In this document: one piece after another, positions 23,185-34,000 of the stretch
Numbering within the stretch: position 1 is the stretch's first letter
Layout of the letters: each line of letters opens with the position of its first letter
DNA from: Diplolepis rosae
Taxonomy: Eukaryota > Arthropoda > Insecta > Hymenoptera > Diplolepididae
Length of the DNA stretch: 64,000 nucleotides
Assembly (NCBI GenBank): GCA_030998225.1
Contig: JAPYXD010000754.1
Coordinates: 2,790,001 to 2,854,000, forward strand
Reading direction: 5' to 3'
Notes under the pieces: model-generated
What the model was told of the DNA's origin: nothing
What the model saw: the letters and a program-made list of their open reading frames with translations, nothing else
The model's database searches: none
Program-made: the position numbers and the translations under genes

Positions 23185-23725
23185 AAGAAACCGCGTGAAT
23201 AATTCTCTCGGAAGTATGCAGATGGTGCAAAATCATTTTGCTTTCAAGAATAGCAATATTATTGTTGATGATGCGATTCTAATAAATCACGGTTCATTTT
23301 TTTAGGAAAAAGATCCTCTACAACATGACCGTTTCCTATTTTTGAAATTGAATTAATTATTATCAAATACAGCAATTTGTTTATAAACCTTTTGTTTCGA
23401 AAAATTGTTTTTTTATAATTTTAGCCATTAAAGAATTCATTTTCAAAACTTGGAAACTGTTAAGGTGTAGAGAATCTTTTTCCTAAAAAAATGAACCATG
23501 ACTTATTAGAATTGCATCATTTTTAAAAATTTGTCTCGAAGTGATAAGAAAATAAGTTTGGGCAAAAATAAAATTTATTAATAAATATATTTTTTGTGTT
23601 TCAAATTTTTTTCATGAAAAATAATCTTTTCTCTCTCAAATTAACCCTTCAATAATAATATTGCTATCCTTGAAAGCAAAATTATCTATTTTTGCCTGAG
23701 GTCTAATTTTCGTGAACGAACTACC
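23185..23725. mobile_element. F3 (GGTAGTTC) fold-back element, degraded left end
   Basis: Right end CGTGAACGAACTACC followed by TTAA (23726-23729); internal AGAATAGCAATATTATT and its complement mark the two arms. The left terminal bases no longer match the family (GTGAATAATTCTCTCGG). Confidence 0.7.
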
Positions 23726-24074
23726 TTAACCGTTTTATATACATAAGATCGCGATCATATTATACGAGTCAGTATGTAATTATATTTACATTATTTCCAA
23801 TAAATCGGGATATAATTTTAAATTACTATAAATCTAAAATGTAAGTTTAAAGTTTGAACTATATTCTTTACCAATAATAATGGCAAAATCAGCACTAAAG
23901 CATTTGATAATGTAATTTAATTTTGAAGTAACATTTTATAATCAAGTAGGTAAAAATTATTATCACCTTCTATTGTGGCAATTTAGATTTATTTGTGATA
24001 ATACTTGAAAAGACTTGACATTTATTTACTTTACCTAATTAATCATTAAATGATTGACCGTTTTAACGAGCTGA
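23726..24074. other. Unassigned AT-rich DNA
   Basis: Nothing recognised. Confidence 0.4.
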
Positions 24075-24352
24075 CAGTTTTAGACACAGTTTTCCTATTT
24101 TGTTTAAAAATGGAATTTTTGAATTTTGATAGTATTTTTTAAAATTGAAACGGAACATATACATTTTTTGTATTTCTCATATTGTGGTTAAAAAATTGAA
24201 TTTTCGATTTTCAATGGAATTTAAATCTCCTATAGTTTCATAAAAGCCGTTTTTTCTGACTCCGGCTGTCTCAAAATGTAAAGATTTGATGAAGATTCCG
24301 AAAGTCATTTTTCATATGAAACCAATACTTTCTCACTGATAATGAGAATATA
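24075..24352 (-). mobile_element. Family H repeat, fragment H (internally deleted)
   Basis: Minus-strand family H: AAAATGGAATTTTTGAATTTT, AAATTGAAACGGAACATATA, then directly the end module TTTTTTCTGACTC...AAACCAATACTTTCTCACTG and ATAATGAGAATAT. The middle and GC-rich tail are missing. Confidence 0.6.
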
Positions 24353-24465
24353 AAAATTCACTTTTTCCAAATGACACATGTTTTTCGACAAGAATAGTTT
24401 AAAAAAATATCATTTCTGGAAAATCCAGTTTCTCAAGTTTTACAGCTATATTAAAAAATATTTTC
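24353..24465. other. Left flank of the split TIR element
   Basis: AT-rich; its last six bases (24460-24465, TATTTT) are repeated at 36168-36173 and form the presumed target duplication of the element 24466-36167. Confidence 0.5.
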
Positions 24466-24478
24466 AGGCCTCACAGTA

Positions 24479-24580
24479 CCTTTGGGATGAAAAATAGGGT
24501 ATTTAGGGACCTTTTCTCTCGCTCATAGGGACCTTTCTTCTTGCCCATAGGGACCTTTTTTACGCTCATAGGGTACCGTT
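24479..24580. repeat. Minisatellite of CATAGGGACCTTT units
   Basis: Three to four units of about 27-30 bases, each containing CATAGGGACC followed by a T-rich spacer. Related AGGGACC words occur near the other end of the same element at 36060-36130. Confidence 0.75.
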
Positions 24581-24691
24581 TTTATCAAAAATTAGGTATG
24601 AAAAAAGTTATTAAAAAGAATATTTATCGCAAATAATGCAAATGAATTCAAATATTTAAAGAATTTGAAAATATTTCTGTGGAAAAAAGAT

Positions 24692-24722
24692 GCTTTCGAC
24701 TGCGCTGGGATTCGAGCCCAGG
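24692..24722 (-). other. tRNA T-arm-like / B-box-like segment
   Basis: On the minus strand CTGGG-CTCGAAT-CCCAG forms a perfect five-base stem and seven-base loop like a tRNA T-arm, and GCTCGAATCC approximates the polymerase III B box. No acceptor, D or anticodon arms are present at the correct distance, so this is not a tRNA. It may be a tRNA-derived remnant within the split TIR element. Confidence 0.4.
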
Positions 24723-25000
24723 TCTTTCAAAGAAAGATTTTCAAATTCTTTAAATAAATATATTCATATTATCGTACACAACTGCACTTCACAAATTTTC
24801 GGACGTGAGTATTCTTAGTATTAAATAGGAAATTACCTACATATCACGACTATGTATGTAAGTTTAATTAAATTCAATATCGATTAACTCTCAACAAAAT
24901 ATTCTTTTTTACATGTTTTATGCTTCGGTTAAAGAAAGGTACTTATAGGCAATCTCACTTATTATACAATAATAAGTATACTTCTAATAACATAATATGA

Positions 25001-26162
25001 ACTCCGCCATTGCCGGTCCCAAGCCCGGATGAGAAAGGAGGAGGGGGCACACAGACAGCAACATGACACAACACATTACAGCGACACTAAACACAACACA
25101 CCTAACAACCAAGAGAGCGTTCTGTGGGCGGGCAGGGTCTCGCCGAGGTGAACGCATGAGTCCAAGCACGGAGCAGACGCGTCCTGCAGCCCACCAACGG
25201 TAGTAGCCGCAAGGACTCTGCCAGCAGTAGGGCTGTTGCCGTCAGGATGGCTGCCAAGGGAGCCCTATAGACGGGCTTTTCCCTAGTGATGGGCCTGCCG
25301 GGCGCACGTGCCACGACGGTTGTTCTGCGACTTTCAGGCGCGTGAGGACGCGGTGTGGAGCGAAAGCATCAGGGGACCTTGAACAGGTCTCTTGATGCCG
25401 AATGAACGTACACGGAGTGAATGCGGGGGGCCCCTTAATCGGGGTATCGCCCCAAATGCGTATGCGGCGATGACGCTGAACTTCCCGCGTGCGCTCTTGC
25501 GGTCACACTACAATCACATGCACGACACCGACACCCACACACACCAGAATGAATGGGACGCTGAGTGAATGGGGCTGCGGCCGGCGCCTGGTGGATATTC
25601 CCGATAGACTAGCCAAGGGAGGAGTAGTAGCCTCTCGACCAGGGTAGGACGCGATGTCAGTACCTCACCTCTGTGGAAGTAATATGGGTAACCGTAACTC
25701 CCTCCGGTGTTCGACCGCGAAGGGCAAAGATCCCGTGAAACCACATGTTAATCTGGGAAAACCGCTCACGATCCTACTGTCTGGAGCCAATGTCGGGGTT
25801 GAAATCATGGACGTCCGGGCGCAGGAATGAAGGATTACCTGGTCAGTATTTCCTTATATCCGACGCTGCGTAGGATAAATCGCACACCGTCTAGCCTGAA
25901 GTCCGGGTCAGGTATCGGGGCGGACCCGGCACCGCTCGGTCGATAGGGGTGACGTTAAACCTTTAGCATCATTATGGCGCGGGCCTATCCCGTAACCATT
26001 TTTGCTAGCTTCATTTAATGTGCCGATAGGATCGACCTCCCGATAAGCCGCTTCTCGGTTTCAGCGCATATAACTAGGGATCTATACAGGCGGGGATAGT
26101 AGCCCTACTGCGGTAGGGCTCCCATGATGGGCGAACCGTCTTAAGACACGAGGAAAACAAAT
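25001..26162 (+). other. 5' UTR of the R1-like element
   Basis: About 1.16 kb of GC-rich DNA without a conserved frame on either strand, preceding the ORF1 ATG. In such elements this region carries the internal promoter; I see no specific initiator that I could assign. Minus-strand open frames here are composition artefacts. Confidence 0.7.
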
Positions 26163-27196
26163 ATGAACTCTGAAAAAAATAAAGGACATGGAGAGGTGAA
26201 GGCGCCAGATGCGCACTCACACACTCCTGCAGGAGCTGATGGATGGCAAGACGTCCTTCAGCTCCTGAAGGAGCAAATTGAAAAAATGGAAAGGTTAGCC
26301 AGGGCCCTCCGCGTTATACAACAGGGCATGCTGAGGAATAACCCTGGCTTCGTTAAAGACTCGGTGAACGAGGCAACTGAGGTGTTGAGCAGCATGCTCA
26401 ACACCCACAAGTGCCTCCTGGAGAGCGGGGTGAAATTCCAGAAGAAAATGGAATCTCACCCCGCTATGACGAAATTGGGGATCTTCCAGAGACCACGTTC
26501 GGCGTCTCTGGGAGATACCCCAAAAAATCAGGCGAAGGGCGAAAAAAGACCTGCGCCCTCTCCCCCTCTGGAAAAAACTCCCAAGATGGGGAAGGGTGGC
26601 TCTTCGCCCTCTTATGCCGAGGTGGCCACAAGCCAGCCCCCAAATAAAGAAGGGGACTGGCATGTGGTCACAAAAAAAAGAAAAAGAAAGAAAAAAGAAA
26701 AAAAAAGGAGAAAAGGGCGGAGGACCCTGCCCAAAAAGCGCAGGGGACCACCGCCACTCCTAAGTCGAAGCGCTCCACGCCCGCCAGGTCGGGCGACGCC
26801 ATCAAGGTGTCGGCGAAGGATGGCCAGTCCTACGCCGACATCTTGAGGGAAATTAAGGCGAAGGTCGACCCCCGGAAGGCAGGACTTGAGGTCCTGTCTA
26901 TCCGGAGGACCAGGAAGGAAGAAGTCCTTTTGTCCTCAAAAAGGGGGGAGACGTTTCGGCCTTCCGAAAGGAGCTCGACCTGGCGGTCGGGGAAAGGGCG
27001 CAAATTTCAGCCCTGGTCTCGACGAGGTCCCTCGAAATTAGGGACCTCGACGAGACCGTTGAAAAAGAAGAGGTTGTGTCTGCCCTGTGCTTGGCATTGG
27101 GCAGACCGGCTTTGGAGGGGTCCTGCAGGCTCTTCACCCGCTTTGGTGGGGTGAAGACTGCAGTCATCCGGCTAGCTGAGGCAGACGCCGCGCGTC
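26163..27196 (+). pseudogene. ORF1 (gag-like) of the R1-like element, frameshifted and 3'-truncated
   Basis: Starts at ATG 26163 (MNSEKNKGHGEVK). Residues ~28-50 form a Leu-rich, probably coiled-coil stretch (LQLLKEQIEKMERLARALR), followed by a Pro/Ser/Lys-rich linker and a polylysine tract. The gag-type C-terminal region (SYADILREIKAKV, then SLEIRDLDETVEKEEVVSAL) is in two other frames: a shift lies in the A-rich tract about 26660-26715 and a second near 26925-26940. Family members normally end ORF1 with CCHC zinc knuckles that bind RNA. None is present: after VIRLAEADAAR the reading passes at about 27196 straight into endonuclease sequence, so an internal deletion has removed the knuckles and the ORF1/ORF2 junction. 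The assignment to gag is by resemblance to R1-clade ORF1 proteins. Confidence 0.8.
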
Positions 27197-30100
27197 TCAA
27201 CCTCGGAAGGGGGAAGGATGCCCAGGACCTCCTGATGCAGACTGCCAGGGAGAGGGGGGCTGCTGTGCTGCTCATTAATGAGCAGTACAAGTGATCCGAT
27301 AACTCTGCTTGGTATCAGGATGCTTCAAGGAGGGCCGGCATCCTTGTTTGTAACCCTGATTTGGGCGTCGGGGACTTCTTGGAGACCGACGCAGGGTTCG
27401 TCTGGGTGGAGGTGGCGGATGTGCGCGTGTACAGCTGCTACTTCTCCCCCGGCGATCCCTTCGATGTCTTTGAGACCCAGATCCTCCTCCTTGAGGAAAG
27501 CCTCCGTGAGGCCGTCGGGCGATCCCTCATAGGGGGTGACTTCAACAGTAAGTCGCCCGAGTGGGGTGAAGCCCGCCTAGATAGGAGGGGAATCTTGGTT
27601 GGCGAGATGGTCGCTAGGAACGAACTGATCGTCTTGAATCAGCGCGGGGAATTTACGTTCAGACGAGGAGCGGGGGGGTCAATAATTGATCTCACAATTG
27701 CCGCACCTCTCCTCGCTTCAAGGATAAGCGACTGGTCGGTCCTCGAGTTAATAACCTTGAGTGACCACCGGTGCATCGAATTCACACTAGAACAACGGTG
27801 TCAGGCGGTAGATAAGGGTAGGGGCGGCGAAGGAAGGAGCCCCTCCTGGAACACGAGACGACTCAGCAGGGAAAGACTTCGCGAACACGTCGAAGAAACC
27901 AGGCTCATCGATGAGCTTGGTTGGGTCTGCCCTGCTGGGTCGTTTGAAGCTGCTGTGCGCTCGGTGAGGTAGAAGGTGGTCGCGGCTTGCGACTACTCGA
28001 TGCCTCGCCGTTATCGGAGGCAAGCCAAGGGTTCGATGTACTGGTGGAACGCCAAGTTTGCTGCCGTACGTAGTGAATGCCTCTCAGCGCGTCGAAACTT
28101 TTCCCGTTTTAAGGGGGATGCTACGCTGCACGAGGCATGGAAAGGGGAAAAAACAGCTTTGAGGCGAGGCATAAAGAAAAGCCGACTTCAATGCTGGAAA
28201 GACTTGATCGGTGAGGTCGAGAAGAACCCATGGGGTCTCGCCTTCAAAATAGTCACCAAGAGATTGGTGGCTTGAAGAAAGACCCCGGGCCTGGATAATC
28301 CCGATCGAGTCCAGTACATTGTGCGTAGCTTGTTTCCACACGTGGAGCCGTTCCAAAGACAGGACCGAAGTTCCTGCGTGGTCCGGCGCGAAGAACTCTT
28401 CACTCTCGAAGAACTAAAGAGAGCGGGTGGAAGGCTTAAGGCAAATACAGCGCCGGGTATCGACGGGGTGCCGAACGAGATCCTCAAAGAGGTGATCGGG
28501 GCGTACCCAGAGATCCTCCTAGAAGCTTTTAACTCCTGTCTTCGGGAGGGCAGGTTCTTCGCAGATTGGAAGAAGCAGAGGTTGGTCCTGCTGAGGAAGG
28601 GCAACAAACCTCTAGGGGTTGCCTCGTCGTATAGACCAATATGCTTATTGGATACGATGGGGAAGCTTCTGGAGGAGTTGATTCTACAACGGCTTCAGGC
28701 TCTCTTGGTCGGGGAGAACGGGCTCTCGGAAAACCAGTTCGGATTCAGGAAAGGCAGGTCCACTGTGGACGCCATCCAAGCTGTGGTTAACATCGCCACA
28801 AATGCAAGAAAAGGAACTGGTAAGCGTAAGGGATTCTGTGCGTTGATTAGCATTGACATACGCAATGCGTTCAATACCGCGAGATGGAACATCTGCATCG
28901 AGGCGATGGTGCGGAAAAAGGTTCCAGACTACCTGTTGCGAATGATAGATGACTATCTGAGCGACAGGTGGGTGATATATGAGGGCGACAAATGGTCTCT
29001 CAAGGAAGAGATGACATGTGGCGCCCCTCAAGGGTCGCGGGTGGGTCCACTCGTTTGGAACGTCATGTACGACGATTTCCTGCGCATGGACCTGCCTGCT
29101 GGAACGAGCATCGTCGGCTTCGCGGATGACGCACTTGTCGTGTGCGCCGCTGACGACGTCGGAATCCTAGAGCTAAGGATCAATGAAAGTCTGTGGCGAG
29201 CGAAGCGCTGGTTGGATAGCAGAGGTCTTAAAATGGCCCCTGAGAAAACCGAGGCTTTGCTCGTTACGGACAGGAGATCCTTCCAATACCCGAGGATCGT
29301 TCTCGGAGAGCATGAAGTCGAGTGGAAAACAAGCATTAAGTACCTGGGGGTGCAGCTGGATCGTAGGCTTAGCTTTGGCGAACACCTAAAGATCGCAGCC
29401 GCCAAAGCCATCCAATTTGGAGCAAACTTGGCCCGGCTTATGCCAAACATTGGTGGACCCAGGGAAGCGAAAAGAAGATTGGTGGCGAGCGTGGTCCATT
29501 TGAAGCTGCTTTATGCAGCTCCGGTCTGGGCCAATGCCTTGCAAAACCATGCTATCCAGAAGAAGCTGTTCTCGGCGCAGAGACTTGTCGCGCTGAGAAT
29601 AGTTTCGGCATATAGAACTATCTCGACGAGCGCTGTGCTGGTCCTGGCGAGCGTCCCGCCAATAGATTTATTGGCGGAGGAAAGGCAGGAAACCTTTCAG
29701 CTTCGCAAGGAGCTTACCTGCGCCGACCTGCAGGAAATCGCTCGCGCGAAGGAGGCCATCCGCAAGGATGGAAGGCGCAGACTCGTCGAGAAATGGCAGA
29801 TGAGATGGCATGGTGAGCAGACAGGGAGATGGACCTACCGCCTGATCCCGGAGCTCGCCACCTGGCTGAACAGAAAGCACGGGGAAGTCGGCTTTTACTT
29901 TGCACAAGCGCTCTCGGGCCATGGCTGTTTTAACGCGTACCTGAGGCGCTTTAAGAAGAGAGACGAGGAGACGTGTTGCTACTGCGATTCCCCGGTGGAT
30001 AACGCAGAGCACGCACTCTTCGTCTGCGCAAAATGGGGTGTGGCTAGGGAGGTCCTCGGTCAGACGGTGGGTTCCGAACTTACTCCTGACACGATGGTCC

Positions 30101-30216
30101 CCCTCATGCTCCAGTCTGAACGGTTCTGGACGCTCATCGAGTCATTCGTCACACTTGTGATGAAGACGAGAGAACTTGATGGGCGTCGAGAGCGAAACAA
30201 CGTGGAGGGCCAGTAG
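27197..30216 (+). pseudogene. ORF2 (endonuclease-reverse transcriptase) of the R1-like element, three stops
   Basis: One continuous reading frame in which TGA (27292), TAG (27970) and TGA (28273) interrupt the protein. Endonuclease (27197-27800): AQDLLMQTARERG and an INEQY word carrying the catalytic Glu, GGDFNSKSPEW, IIDLTIA and the SDHR signature. Reverse transcriptase (about 28440-29400): GIDGVPNEIL, SSYRPICLLDTMGK, SENQFGFRKGRST, the catalytic Asp in SIDIRNAFN, GAPQGSRVGP, and FADD at 29119-29130 (YxDD equivalent). C-terminal zinc motif CYCDSPVDNAEHALFVC near 29975-30030, typical of R1-clade ORF2. Stop at 30214-30216. The protein would nick DNA and copy the element RNA at the nick. The N terminus is lost by the deletion that fuses it to ORF1. 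The longest uninterrupted piece (from 28276) still carries the whole RT region but no endonuclease. Confidence 0.92.
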
Positions 30217-30484
30217 AAATCGCATCGGGGCCGGCACCCGCGGTCCTGCGTCTCGGGTAGACTTGACTGTCCGCGTCGTTCGGGGGAGGAATCTGTTTGT
30301 TTCTCCCCTGGATGGCGCGGCTAGTCGGTTATCCTAGTGGGCGTGTGGCCGCGGGTGGAAGTTCCGAGCGAACGGATGACGGAAGAGTCGTACGCCTAGA
30401 CCCGTCCTAGGAGAGTCCTGTACAACGTCTATAAAAGATTTTGCCATTTTTCCTACTCACCAAAAAAAAAAAAAAAAAAAAAAA
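30217..30484 (+). other. 3' UTR and poly(A) tail of the R1-like element
   Basis: GC-rich 3' UTR to 30461, then 23 A residues. The last ~75 bases (from GCCTAGACCCGTCC at about 30397) recur, inverted, at 53012-53097. Confidence 0.85.
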
Positions 30485-30766
30485 CATAATATGAGTTTTC
30501 TTGACTTAATTTTAGGTTTAAATAAATTATTAAAACAATACTACTGTAACGGTTACATCTATGGACTTCTTTTAAATTTTAAGCTCTTTTAAATTCCGAA
30601 TGATATTTATATCATTATTGTGATGGTTTTACCTATTATTATGAAGATCAGGTTTCTTAATATATATCATTAAATCGTAAAACAGATTATAATTATTTAC
30701 CACAACCTAAAATAATTTTCAGCATTTATGGTGTTACAAAAACTGAGAATCAAAATCAAAGGAAAC

Positions 30767-30937
30767 TGTAAGGGAATAATCGAAAGGTTTAATATAATAG
30801 ATAACAGTTTATTAGTAATCAATGTTTACAGAATGCCGGTCGGAAGCGGACTGGCTATCCATCATATACAAAATCGCAGAGCCATCTCATGTCAAATTAA
30901 AACTATTAAGGCTCATATATCCAGTTCGAATCACACA
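30767..30937 (-). repeat. 3' LTR of the gypsy element
   Basis: 171 bases, identical to the other LTR except for four substitutions (near 30860, two at 30917-30920, and 30933). Confidence 0.93.
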
Positions 30938-30953
30938 GTTCGGACATCCTGAC

Positions 30954-30976
30954 CTACAGTTCGCCTCGAACTGTAG
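30954..30976. other. Perfect 10-bp hairpin between pol and the 3' LTR
   Basis: CTACAGTTCG, loop CCT, CGAACTGTAG. It lies 17 bases from the 3' LTR, where a polypurine tract would be expected; no clear polypurine tract is visible. Confidence 0.7.
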
Positions 30977-31023
30977 TACACACATTCCTTTGTTCAAAAT
31001 AAACATAAGTCGTTTTATGGGAA

Positions 31024-34000
31024 TTAAAACATTTTCGCAGACGAGTCAAAATTAGAACTAGAGAAGTGTTCAAAATATTGTTCACACAGCATAGCTACAA
31101 AATCTGAATGCCAAGGCTTCAAATTACATGCCTCCCAAGTACCAATATACGGTTTTTGGGTTAATTGAAAGTTTTCTTTATCTGACAAGACGTACCTATC
31201 GTTTCGTAGTTTCTTTATGACTTGATAAGGACTTTTATATTGAGGTATTAGCTTTTTCTCCGCTACTACCTTTGTGTCGAAATTCTTTGTCATCACAAAA
31301 TCTCCTAACTCATAATTATGTGGGTCTTTACGCTTCTTGTCAAAGTATCTTTTATTATAAATTTGAGATTTTTCGATATTTTTACTAGCTATGCTTCGAA
31401 TACTCTCTAGGTATATTGTATTTTTATTCTGTTCAGTCCGCTCCAAACCTTCAGCCACTTCGTCAATGACTTTTCCGCGTTGGTTTACTCCAAATAGCAA
31501 TTTGCTAGGAGTTGTCCCGGTCGTGCTATGAATGACATTGTTTAAAGCGAACTCAACATCGGCAAGCATTTTATACCAATATTTCCCAGATCCAGGAACA
31601 GAAATTTTAGCCAACATGGGGCCCAGAACTCTGTTCACCCTCTCGACCTGCCCATTGGCCTTCGGTGACGCGGTTGCAATTAGAACATGTTTGACATTAT
31701 TTTCATCCACAAACGATTTAAACTCCTGTGATGTAAAACAGCTACCACGGTCAGAAATTATGGTCTTTGGTCTACTATAGTTTCTGAAATATTCGATAAG
31801 ACAACTTATTGATTCTTTACTTTCGGTCGTTTTGACAGCATACAGTTTGAGGAACTTGGTAAAACCATCGATGACAAGCAAGATATGCTTTTTCGCATGA
31901 ATTTTGGGGTCAATTGGACCGAAGTGGTCAATATGGCAAGTCGAAAAAGGAACATCGCCCTTCGGAATCGGGTTCAAATATCCCTCCTTCTTTCCCGTAG
32001 AGGGGGAGAAAGCGACGCACTTCAGACAATTTGCAATATGAGTTTTGACTTTCTCACTCATTCGTGGGAACCAATAATTCCTCAAAATCGCCTCACATGT
32101 CTTTTCAGAACCGAAATGACCCATTTCGTCATGGTACTTTCTTATCACATTGCTCTCCATACTTTTAGGCACATAAAACAAAATGTTACCATCACGCTTT
32201 CTATAAATTAAACCATTACGCATCTCATATAATTTGTCTTCAGCGCTCTGTAATTTCTCTCGCAATTCCCTAATATTTACATCGAGATTTTGACATATCG
32301 CAAGGTTTGATTCTAACGTATTTTCATCTACTATCATGACGTTAACTACTCGGCTAAGGGCGTCCACATGTTTCATTTTTTCCCCAGATCGATGTTCAAA
32401 AACTTTATCATAACTCTCGAGTTCCGCGGACCACCTTTCTATTCGTGAGTTGATTTCCTTCTTATCCAGGGTTAGTTTCAAAGCATTGCAATCAGTAATG
32501 ATTTTAAAATGGATCCCTTTTAAATAAACACTGAAGCGTCGCAGAGCATAAATGACTGCCAGAGTCTCGAGCTCGAAACTGTGATACCTAGACTCCACGT
32601 CAGTGGTGCGTTTTGAAAAGTAGAAAATTAGATGAAACTGATTATCCCCCTTTTTCTGAAGTAAAACTGAACCGTATCCGAGCTTACTGGCATCACAGTG
32701 GAGCTCGGTCTCGTCTCTGGGATCATAGATGCTCAGGACTGGAGCCTCCATCAACTTAGTTTTAAGAATCTCGAACGCTTGATATTCCCGCTCTCCAAAA
32801 ATGAACCGCGCGCTCTTTCTCAACAAGTCATAGAGGGGCTTAGCGATTATTGAAAATCCTGCCACGAATTTACGAAAGTAGGCGCACAGACCCAAGAAAC
32901 ATTGAATTTCGCGAATGTTTTGTGGGGTAGGAAAGTTGATGACAGCCTCCACGCCATGATTAGTTGGACTTACGCCACTGGATGATACCCTGTAGCCGAG
33001 ATAGTCCATCTCAAATTGTAAAAATTTACACTTATCTAAACGCAAATCGAGTTTATTTTCCACCAACAATGTGAAGACTTCCTTTAAGGTTTCCAAATGA
33101 CACTCTATGGTGTCGGTAGCTATTAAAATGTCATCCAAATAGATTACCACATTACCCGACTTGACCAACCCTGAAAATACCATGTTGACGAACCTTTGGA
33201 ATTTCGCAGGAGCCGTCTTAAGCCCAAATGGCATTTTTAAATATTCGTACTGGCCCAGAGGTGTTATAAACGCGGTGTATTTAATTGAATTTGTTGCCAC
33301 ATCAATGTGGTGGAAACCATCCTTCAAGTCGAGCAATGTATAATAACACTTGTCACGCAACCTGTCCAAATGATCCTCGATTAATGGAAGGGGATAATTA
33401 TCCCGCAACGTTATTTTATTTAAAAATCTGTAATCGACACAAAGCCTAAGTTCAGAATTCTTTTTCCTAACTAAAACTATCGGAGACGCATATGGGGAGT
33501 CACTCTCACGAATGATCCCTCTTGTCAACAAAGAGTCTAAAATTTTTTGTAATTTCTCTTTTTCATCATAAGAGAGCCTTCTTGGTCCGAAATATATCGG
33601 GTTGTCATTAGTCAATCGCAAACTTAATTCGGTTCTTATTCTAGGAAGCTCAGGCCGTTCCTTACTATAATAATTAGAAATAAACAAATCCTTTAAAATC
33701 GAATTATATTTAACGTCTATTTCTGGGTTAATTTGTAAACAATTTTCAGCATTTTCTTCTGGGATGTCAATTGCGAAAATTTCTCTTATGGCATCGGCTT
33801 CTTTTTCCGGCAAAGCAATCAATCCTAAATTAAATTTATTTAAAGCATCACGACCTAAGATAACAGAAGCTCGCATCGTCCTATCATGTACAACAAAAAC
33901 ATCAAATTTTCGTTCGACGCTATCTAAGGTTACGCTTACCGATGCGACGCCCAGTTGAATGAGTGTGCTTTCGTTGATTCCGCTATACTTACAAGACGAC

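Larger units (their letters stand above)
25001..30484 (+). mobile_element. R1-clade-like non-LTR retrotransposon, full length but inactive
   Basis: A 5.48-kb GC-rich insertion in AT-rich DNA, flanked by the direct repeat CATAATATGA (24991-25000 and 30485-30494; up to 12 bases if A residues are shared with the tail). Structure: 5' UTR (25001-26162), gag-like ORF1 (from 26163), apurinic endonuclease/reverse transcriptase ORF2 (to 30216), 3' UTR and a 23-base poly(A) tail (30462-30484). The target duplication and tail are diagnostic of target-primed reverse transcription. The endonuclease, RT and C-terminal zinc knuckle resemble the arthropod R1/TRAS/SART/Waldo assemblage. The insertion site is not rDNA. 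ORF1 has two frameshifts and ORF2 three stop codons, so this copy makes no active protein. A short 3'-end copy of the same family is at 53012-53097. Confidence 0.92.

Noticed and set aside
24692..24722. tRNA gene on the minus strand
   Set aside because: Only a T-arm-like stem-loop is present; acceptor, D and anticodon arms are missing.
24984..25744. Minus-strand open frames in the GC-rich 5' UTR of the R1-like element
   Set aside because: They are antisense, lie in different frames and have no domain; high G+C lowers stop frequency.
26295..30012. Antisense and out-of-frame open stretches across the R1-like ORFs
   Set aside because: Shadows of ORF1 and ORF2.
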